The notes under the pieces: generated by a model
Seen by the model: only the letters and a program-made list of their open reading frames with translations
What the model was told of the DNA's origin: nothing
Databases searched by the model: none
Shown here: piece by piece, positions 18,968-27,477 of the stretch
Numbering within the stretch: position 1 is the stretch's first letter
Layout: each line of letters opens with the position of its first letter
DNA from: Teichococcus coralli
GTDB lineage: Bacteria; Pseudomonadota; Alphaproteobacteria; Acetobacterales; Acetobacteraceae
Assembly: GCF_009829925.1 (NCBI RefSeq)
Contig: NZ_SNVJ01000009.1
Location: 1-64,000 of the forward strand
DNA: 64,000 nt
Reading direction: 5' to 3'
Translations under genes and position numbers: made by a program

Positions 18968-19564
18968 TTGAGCGCCAACACCGTCATCCACCGCATCGTC
19001 CGCCCCGCCGTGCGGCGCGTCGCGCCCAGCGGCGTCACCCCCAACCAGATCACCTCCGCGCGGCTCGTGACCGGCCTCGCCGCCGCGCTGGCCTTCGCCG
19101 CGGCGCCGCCCTGGCCGGCCATCGGCGGCGCGATCTTCCTGCTCTCCATGCTGCTCGACCGCGCCGATGGCGAGCTGGCGCGGCAGACCGGCCAGTCCAG
19201 CCCGGACGGCCATGTCTACGACCTGCTCGCCGACTGCACCTCCAACGCCATCGCCTTTCTTGGCCTCGGCGTCGGGCAGGTGGCGGCGCTCGGCGCCTGG
19301 GGGCCGTTCCTGGGCCTGCTGGCCGGGCTCGGCATCGCCGCGCTGTTCTGGCAGCTCCATGTCCTGAAGCTCGGCGAGGTGCGCGGCTGGGACCTCGCCC
19401 CCGGCATCCTGGTGGACCCGGACGACCTGATGGTCTTCGTTCCCCTGCTGCTCTGGGTGGGTGCCACGGTGCCGATGCTCTTCGCCGCCGCGCTCATCAC
19501 GCCGGCGCTTGCGGTCCTGCTCGGCGTCACCGGCCGGCGCAAGGCGCGCGCCGGTCAGGGCTGA
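18968..19564 (+). CDS. CDP-alcohol phosphatidyltransferase family membrane protein
   Basis: 198-aa integral membrane enzyme with the full signature DG-x2-AR-x8-G-x3-D-x3-D (DGELARQTGQSSPDG followed by HVYDLLAD). These enzymes transfer a CDP-activated group to an alcohol acceptor within the membrane. Four or more hydrophobic helices are visible. The start appears to be TTG, with GTGAG a few bases upstream; no ATG exists before the catalytic motif. Because genes for 2-aminoethylphosphonate synthesis and nucleotidyl activation follow, it is a good candidate for the head-group transferase of a phosphonolipid. The true substrate pair is not determined. Confidence 0.8.
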   Translation: MSANTVIHRIVRPAVRRVAPSGVTPNQITSARLVTGLAAALAFAAAPPWPAIGGAIFLLSMLLDRADGELARQTGQSSPDGHVYDLLADCTSNAIAFLGLGVGQVAALGAWGPFLGLLAGLGIAALFWQLHVLKLGEVRGWDLAPGILVDPDDLMVFVPLLLWVGATVPMLFAAALITPALAVLLGVTGRRKARAGQG

Positions 19565-19579
19565 ACGGCGGCACCCGCC

Positions 19580-19891
19580 TCAGACGAACTGTCCGCGCAG
19601 GAAGCCCAGCGCCGGCAGTGGCCGCCAGCCACGCGGCAGGTCGGCGCGGCGCACCGGCGAGACGCTGTAATTGGGCAGCGGCATGTTGGAACTGAGCAGG
19701 AAGCCCGCATAGGCCCGCACCTGCTGCTCCCGCCAGTGGCAGTCCGCATCGGCCGCCGCGCGGCTCGGATAGATGTTGGCGATGCGCCGCTTTCGGCCGA
19801 GTGCGACGATCACCGCCCAGAGCTTGTCGTCCCGTGCCCGGCTGAGGCTGACCACCCGTTCAGGGAGCGGTCCCTGGACTGGCTGGCTCAT
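19580..19891 (-). CDS. Hypothetical protein
   Basis: 103-aa protein not recognised. The N-terminal half contains DDKLWAVIVALGRKRRIANIYPSRAAAD-like content, a short basic patch and a CHWREQQV segment; no signal peptide or membrane helix is obvious. A longer form of 141 aa is possible, but GAGG sits about eight bases before the ATG at 19891, which favours the shorter one. It ends 15 bases from the convergent phosphatidyltransferase gene and may close the phosphonate transcript upstream of it. Confidence 0.5.
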   Translation of the reverse strand: MSQPVQGPLPERVVSLSRARDDKLWAVIVALGRKRRIANIYPSRAAADADCHWREQQVRAYAGFLLSSNMPLPNYSVSPVRRADLPRGWRPLPALGFLRGQFV

Positions 19892-20041
19892 GCACCCGGC
19901 CTCATCGATCCAGCGCCACCGGAGTGTTGGACGGCTTTCGCATGCATCGGCCCCATCTTGCCCTGCCGGTGCGGCGCGCAAGAGCCGCCGCACCAGCGCC
20001 ATCATGACCGCATCCGGCGGCGCCGGGCCAGCCGGAACCGC

Positions 20042-21133
20042 TCAACCGGCCGCGAGCACCGCTTCCACCGCCCGCAGCAGCCGCTCGAACACTTCCGGCC
20101 CGATCGCCCCGATGCAGCCGATCCGGAAGCTTTCCCCCTGGGTCAGCTTGCCCGGATAGATCAGGAAGCCCCGCGCCGCCAGCGCCTCGTAGAAGGGCCG
20201 GAACGCCAGGCTGCCGTCGGCGGGCATGCGGAAGGTGGCGATGATCGGCGCCTGCACCGCCTCGTCCAGGTAGAGCGCGAAGCCGAGCCGCCGCATCCCC
20301 GCCTGGAGCGTGTCGAAATTCGCCTGGTAGCGCGCGCGCCGCGCCGCCGGCCCGCCCTCCGCCTCCAGCCGGCGCAGCGCCTCCACCAGCGCCGCCACCA
20401 CCTGCACGGGCGGCGTGAAGCGCCACTGCCCGTCCTTTTCGAAGCCGCGCCACTGCGCGTGCAGGTCCAGGCTGGTCGAGGGGCTGTTGCCCTCCGCCCC
20501 CTCCAGCGCGTCCTTCGCCACCAGCGCGAAGCCGATCCCCGGCACCCCCTCCAGGCACTTGTTGGAGGAGGCCAGCACCGCCGTGACGGGCACGGCGCCG
20601 AGGTCGAGCGCCAGCGCGCCGAAGCTGCTCATGGCATCGAGCAGGAAGCGCCGCCCGGCCTCCGCCACCACGGCGGCGGTCTCCGCCAGCGGGTTCAGGA
20701 TGCCCGTGGTGGTCTCGCAATGCACCAGCGCGACGTGGGTGACGGCGGGATCGGCCCGCAGCGCCGCGGCCACCCGCGCCGGCTCCACGGGGCGGTCCTC
20801 CGGCCAGCGCAGCGCCGCCACCTCGCGCCCCATGCGGCGGGCGATGGCGACCATCCGCTCGCCATAGGCGCCGTTGGCCAGCACCAGCAGCTTCTGCCCC
20901 GGCGCGACCAGCGTGGCGATCGCCGCCTCCACGATGAAGGTGCCCGAGCCCTGCACGGGCACCGCCACATGGCTCGCCGCGCCGTTGGCGACCGCCAGCA
21001 GCCGCTGCCGCATTTCGGCGGTGAGCGCGATGAAGGCCGGGTCGCGCGAGCCCCAGTCGCGCAGCATGGCGCGGCGGGTGTCGGGGTGGGTGGTCAGCGG
21101 CCCCGGGGTCAGCAGGATCGGCTCATCGCTCAT
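20042..21133 (-). CDS. phnW: 2-aminoethylphosphonate:pyruvate aminotransferase PhnW
   Basis: 363-aa PLP enzyme (class V aminotransferase fold). It begins with the typical LLTPGPLTTHPDTRRAM and has the active-site lysine in SSNKCLEGVPG; VQGSGTFIVEA and ATFRMPADG fit PhnW. In degradation it converts 2-aminoethylphosphonate (2-AEP) to phosphonoacetaldehyde. Next to PepM and phosphonopyruvate decarboxylase the reverse direction, forming 2-AEP, is expected. No phosphonoacetaldehyde hydrolase is seen nearby. GGAGGGAG precedes the ATG. The start overlaps the 3' end of the membrane protein gene by 11 bases. Confidence 0.88.
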   Translation of the reverse strand: MSDEPILLTPGPLTTHPDTRRAMLRDWGSRDPAFIALTAEMRQRLLAVANGAASHVAVPVQGSGTFIVEAAIATLVAPGQKLLVLANGAYGERMVAIARRMGREVAALRWPEDRPVEPARVAAALRADPAVTHVALVHCETTTGILNPLAETAAVVAEAGRRFLLDAMSSFGALALDLGAVPVTAVLASSNKCLEGVPGIGFALVAKDALEGAEGNSPSTSLDLHAQWRGFEKDGQWRFTPPVQVVAALVEALRRLEAEGGPAARRARYQANFDTLQAGMRRLGFALYLDEAVQAPIIATFRMPADGSLAFRPFYEALAARGFLIYPGKLTQGESFRIGCIGAIGPEVFERLLRAVEAVLAAG

Positions 21134-22142
21134 GCAGCGGCTCCCTCCTTGGGGATGCGGGCGGGGAGGCGGAACTCGCCGGGCGGCGCGTGGCCACCTC
21201 CCAGCGCCAGGCGATCACCCCGGGGACGCCCAGCAGCACGTCGCGCAGCCGCCGCACCAGCACCAGCGCGATGGCGCGCTCCGGCGGAATGCCGAACAGG
21301 GCGCAGATCAGCACATAGCCGCCCTCCTGCACACCCAGCGCGCCGGGGATGAAGAAGCCGGCGCTGCGCACCGCCTGGCCCAGGCTCTCGATCACCAGCG
21401 CCTCGGCGAGCCCCGTCTCCACGCCCAGGATGCGCAGCGCCGCCCAGGTCTCCAGCACGCCGAGCAGCCAGGAGGCGAGGTGCCAGGCGCCGCTTTTCCA
21501 AAGGCGGCGCGGCTGGCGGTAGAGGCCGACCACCGCCTCGTGCAGCCCGGTCAGCGCGCCCATCGAATGCCAGCCGACCCGCGCCGCCAGCCCCGGCAGC
21601 AGCCGCTCGACCAGCCGGAACAGCCCCCAGCGCTGCGCCGCGATGAACACCCCCGTCACCGCCGCCCCCAGCGCCGTGCCGATGACGGCCCATTGCAGCG
21701 TGGAGCCGCCGCCGCCATGCGGGATCAGCAGCAGCACGGCCAGCCCGAGCAGGGAGAACACGATCTGCGTCGCCATCTCGGCGCCGAGGTCGGCGGCGAG
21801 GCTGGCGATCACCTTCACCTGCGCCACGCCGGTGCGCAGCAGCAGCTGCGCCCGCACCAGCTCGCCCGCCGCCTGCACCACCGGCAGCAGGGCGTTGGTG
21901 GCGTTGCGGATCCAGCGCATCCGCACCAGGGCGAGCGTGCCGGGCCGGCGCGGATCGTCGATCAGCGGCGCCCAGCCGAGCGCCGAGGCGACGATCTGCG
22001 CGCCGTTCAGGGCGAGCACGCCCAGCAGCCCCCAGCCGGTTTCCAGCAGCAGGCGCAGGATCTCGCCCGGATCGTTGGCGGCGATCAGCGCCACCGCGAT
22101 GGAAAGCCCGACCAGCAGGCTGAGCCCCGTGGACCAGATCAT
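21123..22142 (-). CDS. LPG-synthase-TM-like (HpnL-type) membrane protein
   Basis: About 339-aa polytopic membrane protein with roughly eight TM helices, of the UPF0104/lysylphosphatidylglycerol synthase transmembrane family that also includes HpnL. Telling segments are NALLPVVQAAGELVRAQLL, ADLGAEMATQIVFSLLGL and GFFIPGALGVQEGGYVL. The family holds lipid flippases and head-group enzymes. Lying inside the phosphonate operon, it may flip or present the phosphonolipid; that is inference. The chosen ATG begins ten bases after the decarboxylase stop. An ATG at 22175 would overlap that gene by 23 bases. Neither has a strong ribosome binding site. Confidence 0.75.
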   Translation of the reverse strand: MIWSTGLSLLVGLSIAVALIAANDPGEILRLLLETGWGLLGVLALNGAQIVASALGWAPLIDDPRRPGTLALVRMRWIRNATNALLPVVQAAGELVRAQLLLRTGVAQVKVIASLAADLGAEMATQIVFSLLGLAVLLLIPHGGGGSTLQWAVIGTALGAAVTGVFIAAQRWGLFRLVERLLPGLAARVGWHSMGALTGLHEAVVGLYRQPRRLWKSGAWHLASWLLGVLETWAALRILGVETGLAEALVIESLGQAVRSAGFFIPGALGVQEGGYVLICALFGIPPERAIALVLVRRLRDVLLGVPGVIAWRWEVATRRPASSASPPASPRREPLHER

Positions 22143-22152
22143 GCGGACCAGA

Positions 22153-23334
22153 TCACGCGGCCGCCGGCTCCCCATTGGGGGAGAGAGGAGCGGCGAGCGG
22201 GCGCGCCAGGAAATCGCGGAAGCGCCGCGCCACCTCCTCCGGCGTCACCGTCGGGCGGCCGAGCTTGCCCATGGAGCCCGGCGCGATGCGCAGGTGGATC
22301 AAGGCCGGCCCGCCATGCGCCAGCGCCGCCCGGAAGGCGGCGGCGAAGCCGTCCAGCGAGGCGCAGCCGGCGGCATACTGGTAGCCGCAGGCCAGCGCGA
22401 TGGCGGCGAAGTCCACCGAGGCCGAGACCGTCGCCTGCCCCCCGGTGGAGTCGTGCACGCCGTTGTCCAGCACCACATGGACGAGGTTGCGCGGCCCCTG
22501 GGCGCCGATGGTGGCGAGGGTGCCGAGCTTCATCAGCGCCGCGCCGTCACCGTCCAGCACCACCACCGGCCGCGCCGTGTGCAGCGCGACGCCGAGCCCC
22601 ATGCCGCTGGCCCCGCCCATCGAGCCGACCTGATAAAGGTGCTGCGCCCGGTCGGCCAGGGTGAACAACTCGCGCCCGCACTTGCCGGTGGTGGCGATCA
22701 CCGCCGCCTCCTCCGGCACGATCTGCAGGAACCGTTCCAGCACCGCCGCCCGGCTCGGCCGCGGCCCCTCGGCGGGGAAGTCGGCGCGCCGGCCGGGGCC
22801 GGGCAGCGGAAGGGCGCGCGGCGCCAGCCTGGTCTCCGCCACGTCGTCCTTGCGCACCACGAAGGCATAGGGAAGCTGCGTCGCCTCCATCCGCGCCACG
22901 GCCTGCCGCAGCGCGGGGGCCAGGGCGCCGGGCTCGGCGGGGAAGGGGGCCTGCTCCAGCCCCATCAGCGCGATCAGGTTCTGGGTGATCTGCCCCATCA
23001 CCACATGCTGCGGCTCGTCCGGGATGCCGGGCTCGCCGCGCCAGGTGGTCAGCAGCAGGGTCGGGATGCGGAAGGGCGCGTTCAGCGAGGTCAGCGGGTT
23101 CACCGCGTTGCCGAGGCCGGAGTTCTGGCACAGCACCACCGTCCGCCGCCCGGCCAGCCAGGCGCCGGAGGCGATCGCCACCGCCTCGCCCTCGCTCGCC
23201 GCGCCCACATAGGCGAGGGCGGGGTCGGAGAGCACGCCGTTGATCAGCGGCGTCAGGAAGCTGCAGGGGACGCCGGCGTAGAAGTCGAAGCCGGCGCCGA
23301 CCGTCTCGCGGATGAACTCATCGGCCGTGATCAT
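22153..23334 (-). CDS. ppd: Phosphonopyruvate decarboxylase
   Basis: 393-aa thiamine-diphosphate enzyme. The N-terminal pyrimidine-binding half contains GVPCSFLTPLINGV and SEGEAVAIASGAWLAG, and the C-terminal half has the GDGAALMKLGTL...LDNG ThDP/Mg site. It decarboxylates phosphonopyruvate to phosphonoacetaldehyde, making the unfavourable PepM step irreversible. This split architecture in one chain matches Ppd/Fom2 rather than sulfopyruvate decarboxylase, which is usually two subunits. pepM lies ten bases upstream on the same strand. Confidence 0.92.
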   Translation of the reverse strand: MITADEFIRETVGAGFDFYAGVPCSFLTPLINGVLSDPALAYVGAASEGEAVAIASGAWLAGRRTVVLCQNSGLGNAVNPLTSLNAPFRIPTLLLTTWRGEPGIPDEPQHVVMGQITQNLIALMGLEQAPFPAEPGALAPALRQAVARMEATQLPYAFVVRKDDVAETRLAPRALPLPGPGRRADFPAEGPRPSRAAVLERFLQIVPEEAAVIATTGKCGRELFTLADRAQHLYQVGSMGGASGMGLGVALHTARPVVVLDGDGAALMKLGTLATIGAQGPRNLVHVVLDNGVHDSTGGQATVSASVDFAAIALACGYQYAAGCASLDGFAAAFRAALAHGGPALIHLRIAPGSMGKLGRPTVTPEEVARRFRDFLARPLAAPLSPNGEPAAA

Positions 23335-23344
23335 GCTCGCTCGC

Positions 23345-24997
23345 TCAGGTGAAGTTGCGGGCCTCGGCCAGGTCGGTCAGCGTGTCCACGTCGAGCCAGT
23401 GGCCGGTGAAGTATTTGACCCGCACCGGGTGCCGCGCCGCAAGCCGCGTCAGCAGCAGCGGCATGTCGGCCTGCTCCAGCAGCCCCTCCGCCTCCAGCGC
23501 GGCGATCTCCTCCCGCAGCCACTCGGCCCCCCGCGCGCTGAAGCGGGCGAGGCCCATCCACTCGCCGCAGACTTCTTCGGGTACGAGCCCGGCGCCCATC
23601 TGCCGCAGATGCGCCGGCGCGTCGTCCAGGTAGTCGCCGGAGAAGCGGTGGTCCGCCGCGACGAGGTCGCGCGGGCCGGAGGAGGCCTCGTTCGTGCCCA
23701 GCGTGTCCACCGCGATCACCACCTCGGCGCTGCTGGTCAGCAGGCTGTCCAGGATGTAGCGGCGGAACAGCACGTCGCCATAGACCACGACGGTCTCGCC
23801 GCGGATCGTCTCCCGCGCGCAGGCCAGCGACCAGGCCTCGCCGGTCTCGGCGTGGCGGTCGTTGTCCAGCATCCGCGCGCCCTGCAGCGCCACGGCCTCC
23901 TTGCGGTCGCCGCGCACCACGGTGATGTCGCGCACGCCGCTCTCGCGCAGCGTGCCGGCGAGCCGCTTCAGCAGCGACTGGCCGCGGATGTCCACCATGC
24001 ATTTCGGCTGGTCCGGCGCCTGCCCGCCGAGCGATCCGCCGGCGGCCGCCAGCACCACCGCGGCGGCGGCGGGCTTCGCCGGCAGGTAGCGGCGCTCGGC
24101 CTCCTCCAGCTCCGCATTCCCGGTGATGCGGAAGATGTCCTTCACCGTCGCCACGCTGCCCTCGACGCGCACCAGCGACTCGTCCTCATGGATGCGCTGC
24201 GCCGTCTCGCGCATCGCCGCGATGGAGGACCGCATCAGGTGGTTGGCCCAGATGATGGTGGAGATCCCGGCCTGGCGGAACAGCTCCGTCGGCGTCGAAT
24301 AATACATGGTCGGCACGATCACCACCGGCGCGCGGTTGCCCCAGCGCTCGGTGAAGGCGAAGATCTCCTCGGCCGTGGACTTCTTCGAGTGGATCAGGAT
24401 CGCATCCGCCCCGGCCGCGTGATAGGCCTCGGCGCGGCGCAGCGCCTCCTCCATGCTGTGCCCGGAGATCAGCGCCTCGACGCGCGCGACCAGCACGAAG
24501 TCGTCGTCGGTCTGGCTGTCCTTGCCCGCCTTGATGCGCCCGCAGAACTCCGCCACGTCGGCCAGCGGCTGCGCCTCGCCGAGAAAGGAGTTGGTCTTCG
24601 GGAAGAGCTTGTCCTCGATGCAGACGCCGGCGATGCCGCGCTCGCCGAGCTTGCGCACGAAGCGTCGCACGTTGTTGAAGTTGCCATGGCCGGTGTCGCC
24701 GTCCACCAGGATCGGCAGGGTGGTGGCGTCGGCCATGTATTCCAGCACGTCGAGCACCTGCGTCCAGGAGGCCTCGTTGCTGTCGCGCAGGCCGAGCGCC
24801 GCCGAGGTGGTGAGCCCCGAGGCCCAGACGCCGCGGAACCCCGCCTCCTGCACGATCTTCGCCGACATCCCGTCATGCGCCTCCATCAGGAAGGAGAGCG
24901 AAGGCGACGTGATCTCCTGCCGGAGGGCGGCGAAGCGCGTGCGGCGCGCGGGAACCGGCGCGCCGGTGCGCGCCGCCAGAGGCCCTGCACTGCTCAA
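23345..24997 (-). CDS. pepM: Phosphoenolpyruvate phosphomutase fused to a nucleotidyltransferase domain
   Basis: 550-aa bifunctional protein. Residues about 20-290 form the PepM domain with the diagnostic [10 protein letters not shown] loop and [11 protein letters not shown]; it isomerises PEP to phosphonopyruvate. Residues about 305-550 are a nucleotidyltransferase fold with [16 protein letters not shown] and the Mg-binding VVYGDVLF. Such fusions (PepM-PntC type) activate 2-AEP as the CMP ester. Here the nucleotide loop reads [10 protein letters not shown] and lacks the usual GxGxR arginine. The start is TTG with an ideal GGAGGAACC site six bases before it. A divergent nucleotidyltransferase gene lies 112 bases away. 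Confidence 0.9.
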   Translation of the reverse strand: MSSAGPLAARTGAPVPARRTRFAALRQEITSPSLSFLMEAHDGMSAKIVQEAGFRGVWASGLTTSAALGLRDSNEASWTQVLDVLEYMADATTLPILVDGDTGHGNFNNVRRFVRKLGERGIAGVCIEDKLFPKTNSFLGEAQPLADVAEFCGRIKAGKDSQTDDDFVLVARVEALISGHSMEEALRRAEAYHAAGADAILIHSKKSTAEEIFAFTERWGNRAPVVIVPTMYYSTPTELFRQAGISTIIWANHLMRSSIAAMRETAQRIHEDESLVRVEGSVATVKDIFRITGNAELEEAERRYLPAKPAAAAVVLAAAGGSLGGQAPDQPKCMVDIRGQSLLKRLAGTLRESGVRDITVVRGDRKEAVALQGARMLDNDRHAETGEAWSLACARETIRGETVVVYGDVLFRRYILDSLLTSSAEVVIAVDTLGTNEASSGPRDLVAADHRFSGDYLDDAPAHLRQMGAGLVPEEVCGEWMGLARFSARGAEWLREEIAALEAEGLLEQADMPLLLTRLAARHPVRVKYFTGHWLDVDTLTDLAEARNFT

Positions 24998-25017
24998 GGC
25001 GGTTCCTCCATGCTGAA

Positions 25018-25028
25018 CACACCGTGTG
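25018..25028. promoter_or_regulatory. Inverted repeat between pepM and the divergent nucleotidyltransferase gene
   Basis: CACAC-C-GTGTG is a perfect 5-bp inverted repeat centred in the 112-base gap between two divergent genes of the same pathway, 21 bases before the pepM TTG start. The position suits a shared operator; the regulator is unknown. Confidence 0.35.
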
Positions 25029-25109
25029 CAGAGCTAGCAGGCTGGCCGCCCTTGCCAAGCCCGGAACTGTCACCCTAGCTTCACGGAACACGGAGACCAG
25101 CATCAGGAA

Positions 25110-25883
25110 ATGCCCGGCTTGACGGCACCGCGCCCCGCTTCCGCGATCATCCTGGCGGCCGGCGTCGGCCGCCGCCTCGGCGCCGACGACCGGCCCAAGA
25201 TCCTGCTGGAATTCGGCGGGCGGAGCCTGCTCGCGCGCCACCTCGCCGCGCTCGGCGAGCACGGCGTCACCGAGGTGAGCATCACCGTCGGCCACCAGCG
25301 GGCGCTGATCGAGGCCGAGGTGGCGCGGCTCGCCTGGCCCGGCTGCGTGCGCTTCGTCGGGAACTCGCACTACCGCGAGGGCAGCCTGGTCTCCCTTGCC
25401 GTGCAGGCGGAGGCGCTGCGCGCCGGGCAGCCCCTGCTGCTGATGGATGGCGACGTGCTCTACGACCCGCGCATCCTCGCGCCACTGGTGGAAGCGCCGG
25501 ACGAAAATCTCCTGCTGCTCGACCGCGACATCGAGCCGGGCGACGAGCCGGTGAAGATCTGCCTGCGCGGCGACACCATCGTGGATTTCCGCAAGCGGCC
25601 CGAGCACGCGCATGACCGGCATGGCGAGTCGGTCGGCTTCTTCCGCTTCACCGCCGGGACGGCCGCCGCCCTGGCGGATCGCTGCGAGGCCTATCTCGCC
25701 GCCGGCCGCCGCCAGGTGGAGTACGAGGAAGCCATCCGCGACCTGATCCTGGCCGCGCCGGCGAGTTTCCGCGCGGTGGACATCAGCGCGCTGCCCTGGA
25801 CCGAGATCGACTTCCCCGAGGACGTCGCCCGCGCGCGGGACGAGATCCTGCCGCAGCTGGCGGGGACCGCCGCGCCGTCCTGA
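25110..25883 (+). CDS. Nucleotidyltransferase, likely CTP:phosphonate (PntC-like) cytidylyltransferase
   Basis: 257-aa GT-A-fold NTP transferase. The nucleotide loop is intact, ILAAGVGRRLGADDRPK, and metal binding is by LMDGDVLYD; VGNSHYREGSLVSLAVQAEA and VEYEEAIRDL resemble phosphocholine and 2-AEP cytidylyltransferases. Divergent from pepM, it probably makes CMP-2-AEP for the CDP-alcohol transferase. It may compensate for the altered loop in the PepM-fused domain. CDP-choline-type chemistry is an alternative, but no choline kinase or LicA-like gene is in the window. AGGAA lies directly before the ATG. Confidence 0.75.
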   Translation: MPGLTAPRPASAIILAAGVGRRLGADDRPKILLEFGGRSLLARHLAALGEHGVTEVSITVGHQRALIEAEVARLAWPGCVRFVGNSHYREGSLVSLAVQAEALRAGQPLLLMDGDVLYDPRILAPLVEAPDENLLLLDRDIEPGDEPVKICLRGDTIVDFRKRPEHAHDRHGESVGFFRFTAGTAAALADRCEAYLAAGRRQVEYEEAIRDLILAAPASFRAVDISALPWTEIDFPEDVARARDEILPQLAGTAAPS

Positions 25884-25892
25884 GGCGGCGGA

Positions 25893-25928
25893 GCGGCGCC
25901 TGCGCCCTTGGCAGGGCAGCGGCGCCGC
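25893..25928. terminator. Bidirectional terminator-like hairpin
   Basis: GCGGCGCC (25893-25900) pairs with GGCGCCGC (25921-25928); the 20-base loop can form a second small stem (GCCC with GGGC). It fills the gap between two convergent genes. No T-run is present on either side. Confidence 0.45.
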
Positions 25929-25932
25929 AGGC

Positions 25933-27315
25933 TCATTCCGCCGGAAGTGGCCGTGGTGCCGACCGGGCGAGGCGCCAGCGCAGGATATCGACGGCCAGGA
26001 AGGCCGCCAGGCTAACCCCGGCCACCGGCAAGGCCCATCCCAGTCCCGCCGCCACCAGCGCCACGACGATCCGGAGCGGAACCGAAAGACGCAGCCAGCT
26101 CTGCACCAGCGTCCGTGGCAGGGCGCCGGGCGCGGGCCGGTTCTGCCACCAGATGCGGTAGCCATAGACGACCGCCCCCACCAGCCCCAGGCCGACCGCC
26201 GCCATCAGGATCTGGTTCGCCACGCCGAACAGGATGCCCATATGCATGTCGATGCCCCAGCGGATCAGCTTGGCGATCAGGGGGAAACCGGCGAAGTCAG
26301 CCCGGCTCGTGACCTGCATCGAGCGGGGATCGATGGCGATCGTATCCACCTGGGTGGGCCAGGAGCGGTCGTATTCCCGCACCAGCTAGGCCTTTTCCGG
26401 AGTCGGCAGCCGGATCTCGACCATGGGTGAGTCGATCCCGGCTGCCCGTGCGGCGGCCATCACCTCGTCCAGCCGGGTGGCGGCCTCGGGCTGCGCCGCC
26501 GCGGCCATGCTCGCTGAGCCGTGGTGCGCGTGCGCACCGCCGGCGGTGTCGCTTCCGCCGTCCAGCGCCAGCGAAACGGATGGGGTAACCCAACCCAGCG
26601 CACCGCGCAGGCCGTCGATCCGGCCGCCGGCCCATTGCGACCAGGTGAGGCCGGTGGCGGAAAGAAACAGCAGGCCGAGCGACACGGAAACGCCGATCAG
26701 CCCGTGCAGCCGGCGCGTGCGGAGCCGCGTGTTCCGCGGGCTTTGGCGGGACAGGCGGCCGGTGCGACGCCACAGCCAGAGCAGCACGCCGCCCAGCGTC
26801 ACCAGCCAGAGCCAGGAGGCGGCCAACTCGCTGTAGAAGCGGCCCGCCTCGCCCAGCAGGAGGTTGCGGTGCAGGTAGTCGAGCGTGGTGCGGAACGGCA
26901 GGATGCCGCTGGTGCCATAGACGGTCAGCTCCCCCTTCACCGCAAGCGTCACCGGATCGATGAAGATGGCGCGGTTCTCGGAGCCGCCCAGCCCCGGCTC
27001 GGCGTACATCACGCGCGTGGTCGCGCCTGCCGCCGGCGCCGGGCGGATGGCGAAGAGCCGGGCTTCGGGGCCCACGGCTGCGCGGGCGGCCTCGGCCTGC
27101 GCCGCCAGGCTTTGCGCCGGGCCGGTGGAACTGCTGCGCAACTCCTGGCGATACAGCACCTCCTCGATCTGCGGCGTCAGGACGTACAGCACGCCGGTAA
27201 CGGCGGCGATCAGCAGGAAGGGGCCAACCAGCAGGCCGGCATAGAAATGCAGCCGTGCGATGAAGGCCTTGAGGTCCGACGCCGCTGAGACGACGGGCGG
27301 GGTGGCGGTGCTCAT
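25933..27315 (-). pseudogene. PepSY-associated TM protein gene with an in-frame amber stop
   Basis: The frame codes for a PepSY/PiuB-type inner-membrane protein, a family linked to siderophore and iron uptake. An N-terminal TM helix (FYAGLLVGPFLLIAAVTGVL), the PepSY regions, ASWLWLVTLGGVLLWLWRRTG, a His-rich segment (GGAHAHHGS) and two C-terminal TM helices are all present. A TAG at 26386-26388 interrupts it after PTPEKA, and the same frame continues at once with LVREYDRSWPTQVD, a normal PepSY continuation. TGG to TAG would explain it. A real nonsense mutation and a sequencing error are both possible; nothing else is damaged. Confidence 0.8.
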
Positions 27316-27416
27316 GCGGCACCCCCGTGGAAGGGACGCGGCAGCGAAGCTGCGGCAGGCGGGATGGCGCGCAGGCACATGGCCGCGCCGATCCGCCCGG
27401 CGGGCAGGTCAGGCAT
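27312..27416 (-). CDS. Possible small leader ORF coupled to the PepSY gene
   Basis: A 34-codon frame begins MPDLPAGRIGAAMCLRAI, has GGGAG seven bases upstream of its ATG, and its stop overlaps the PepSY start as ATGA. The coding strand order and spacing suggest translational coupling. The product has no recognisable domain, so it could equally be chance in G+C-rich DNA. Confidence 0.3.
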   Translation of the reverse strand: MPDLPAGRIGAAMCLRAIPPAAASLPRPFHGGAA

Positions 27417-27477
27417 GGAGGAACTCCCGAGGAAGGACAACGGTTCGGCCATGGCTGGCCGGGACGGTTGAAAAGCC

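Noticed and set aside
20042..24997. Reading the phosphonate genes as a degradation operon
   Set aside because: PepM and phosphonopyruvate decarboxylase are biosynthetic, and no phosphonatase (PhnX) or C-P lyase gene is present.
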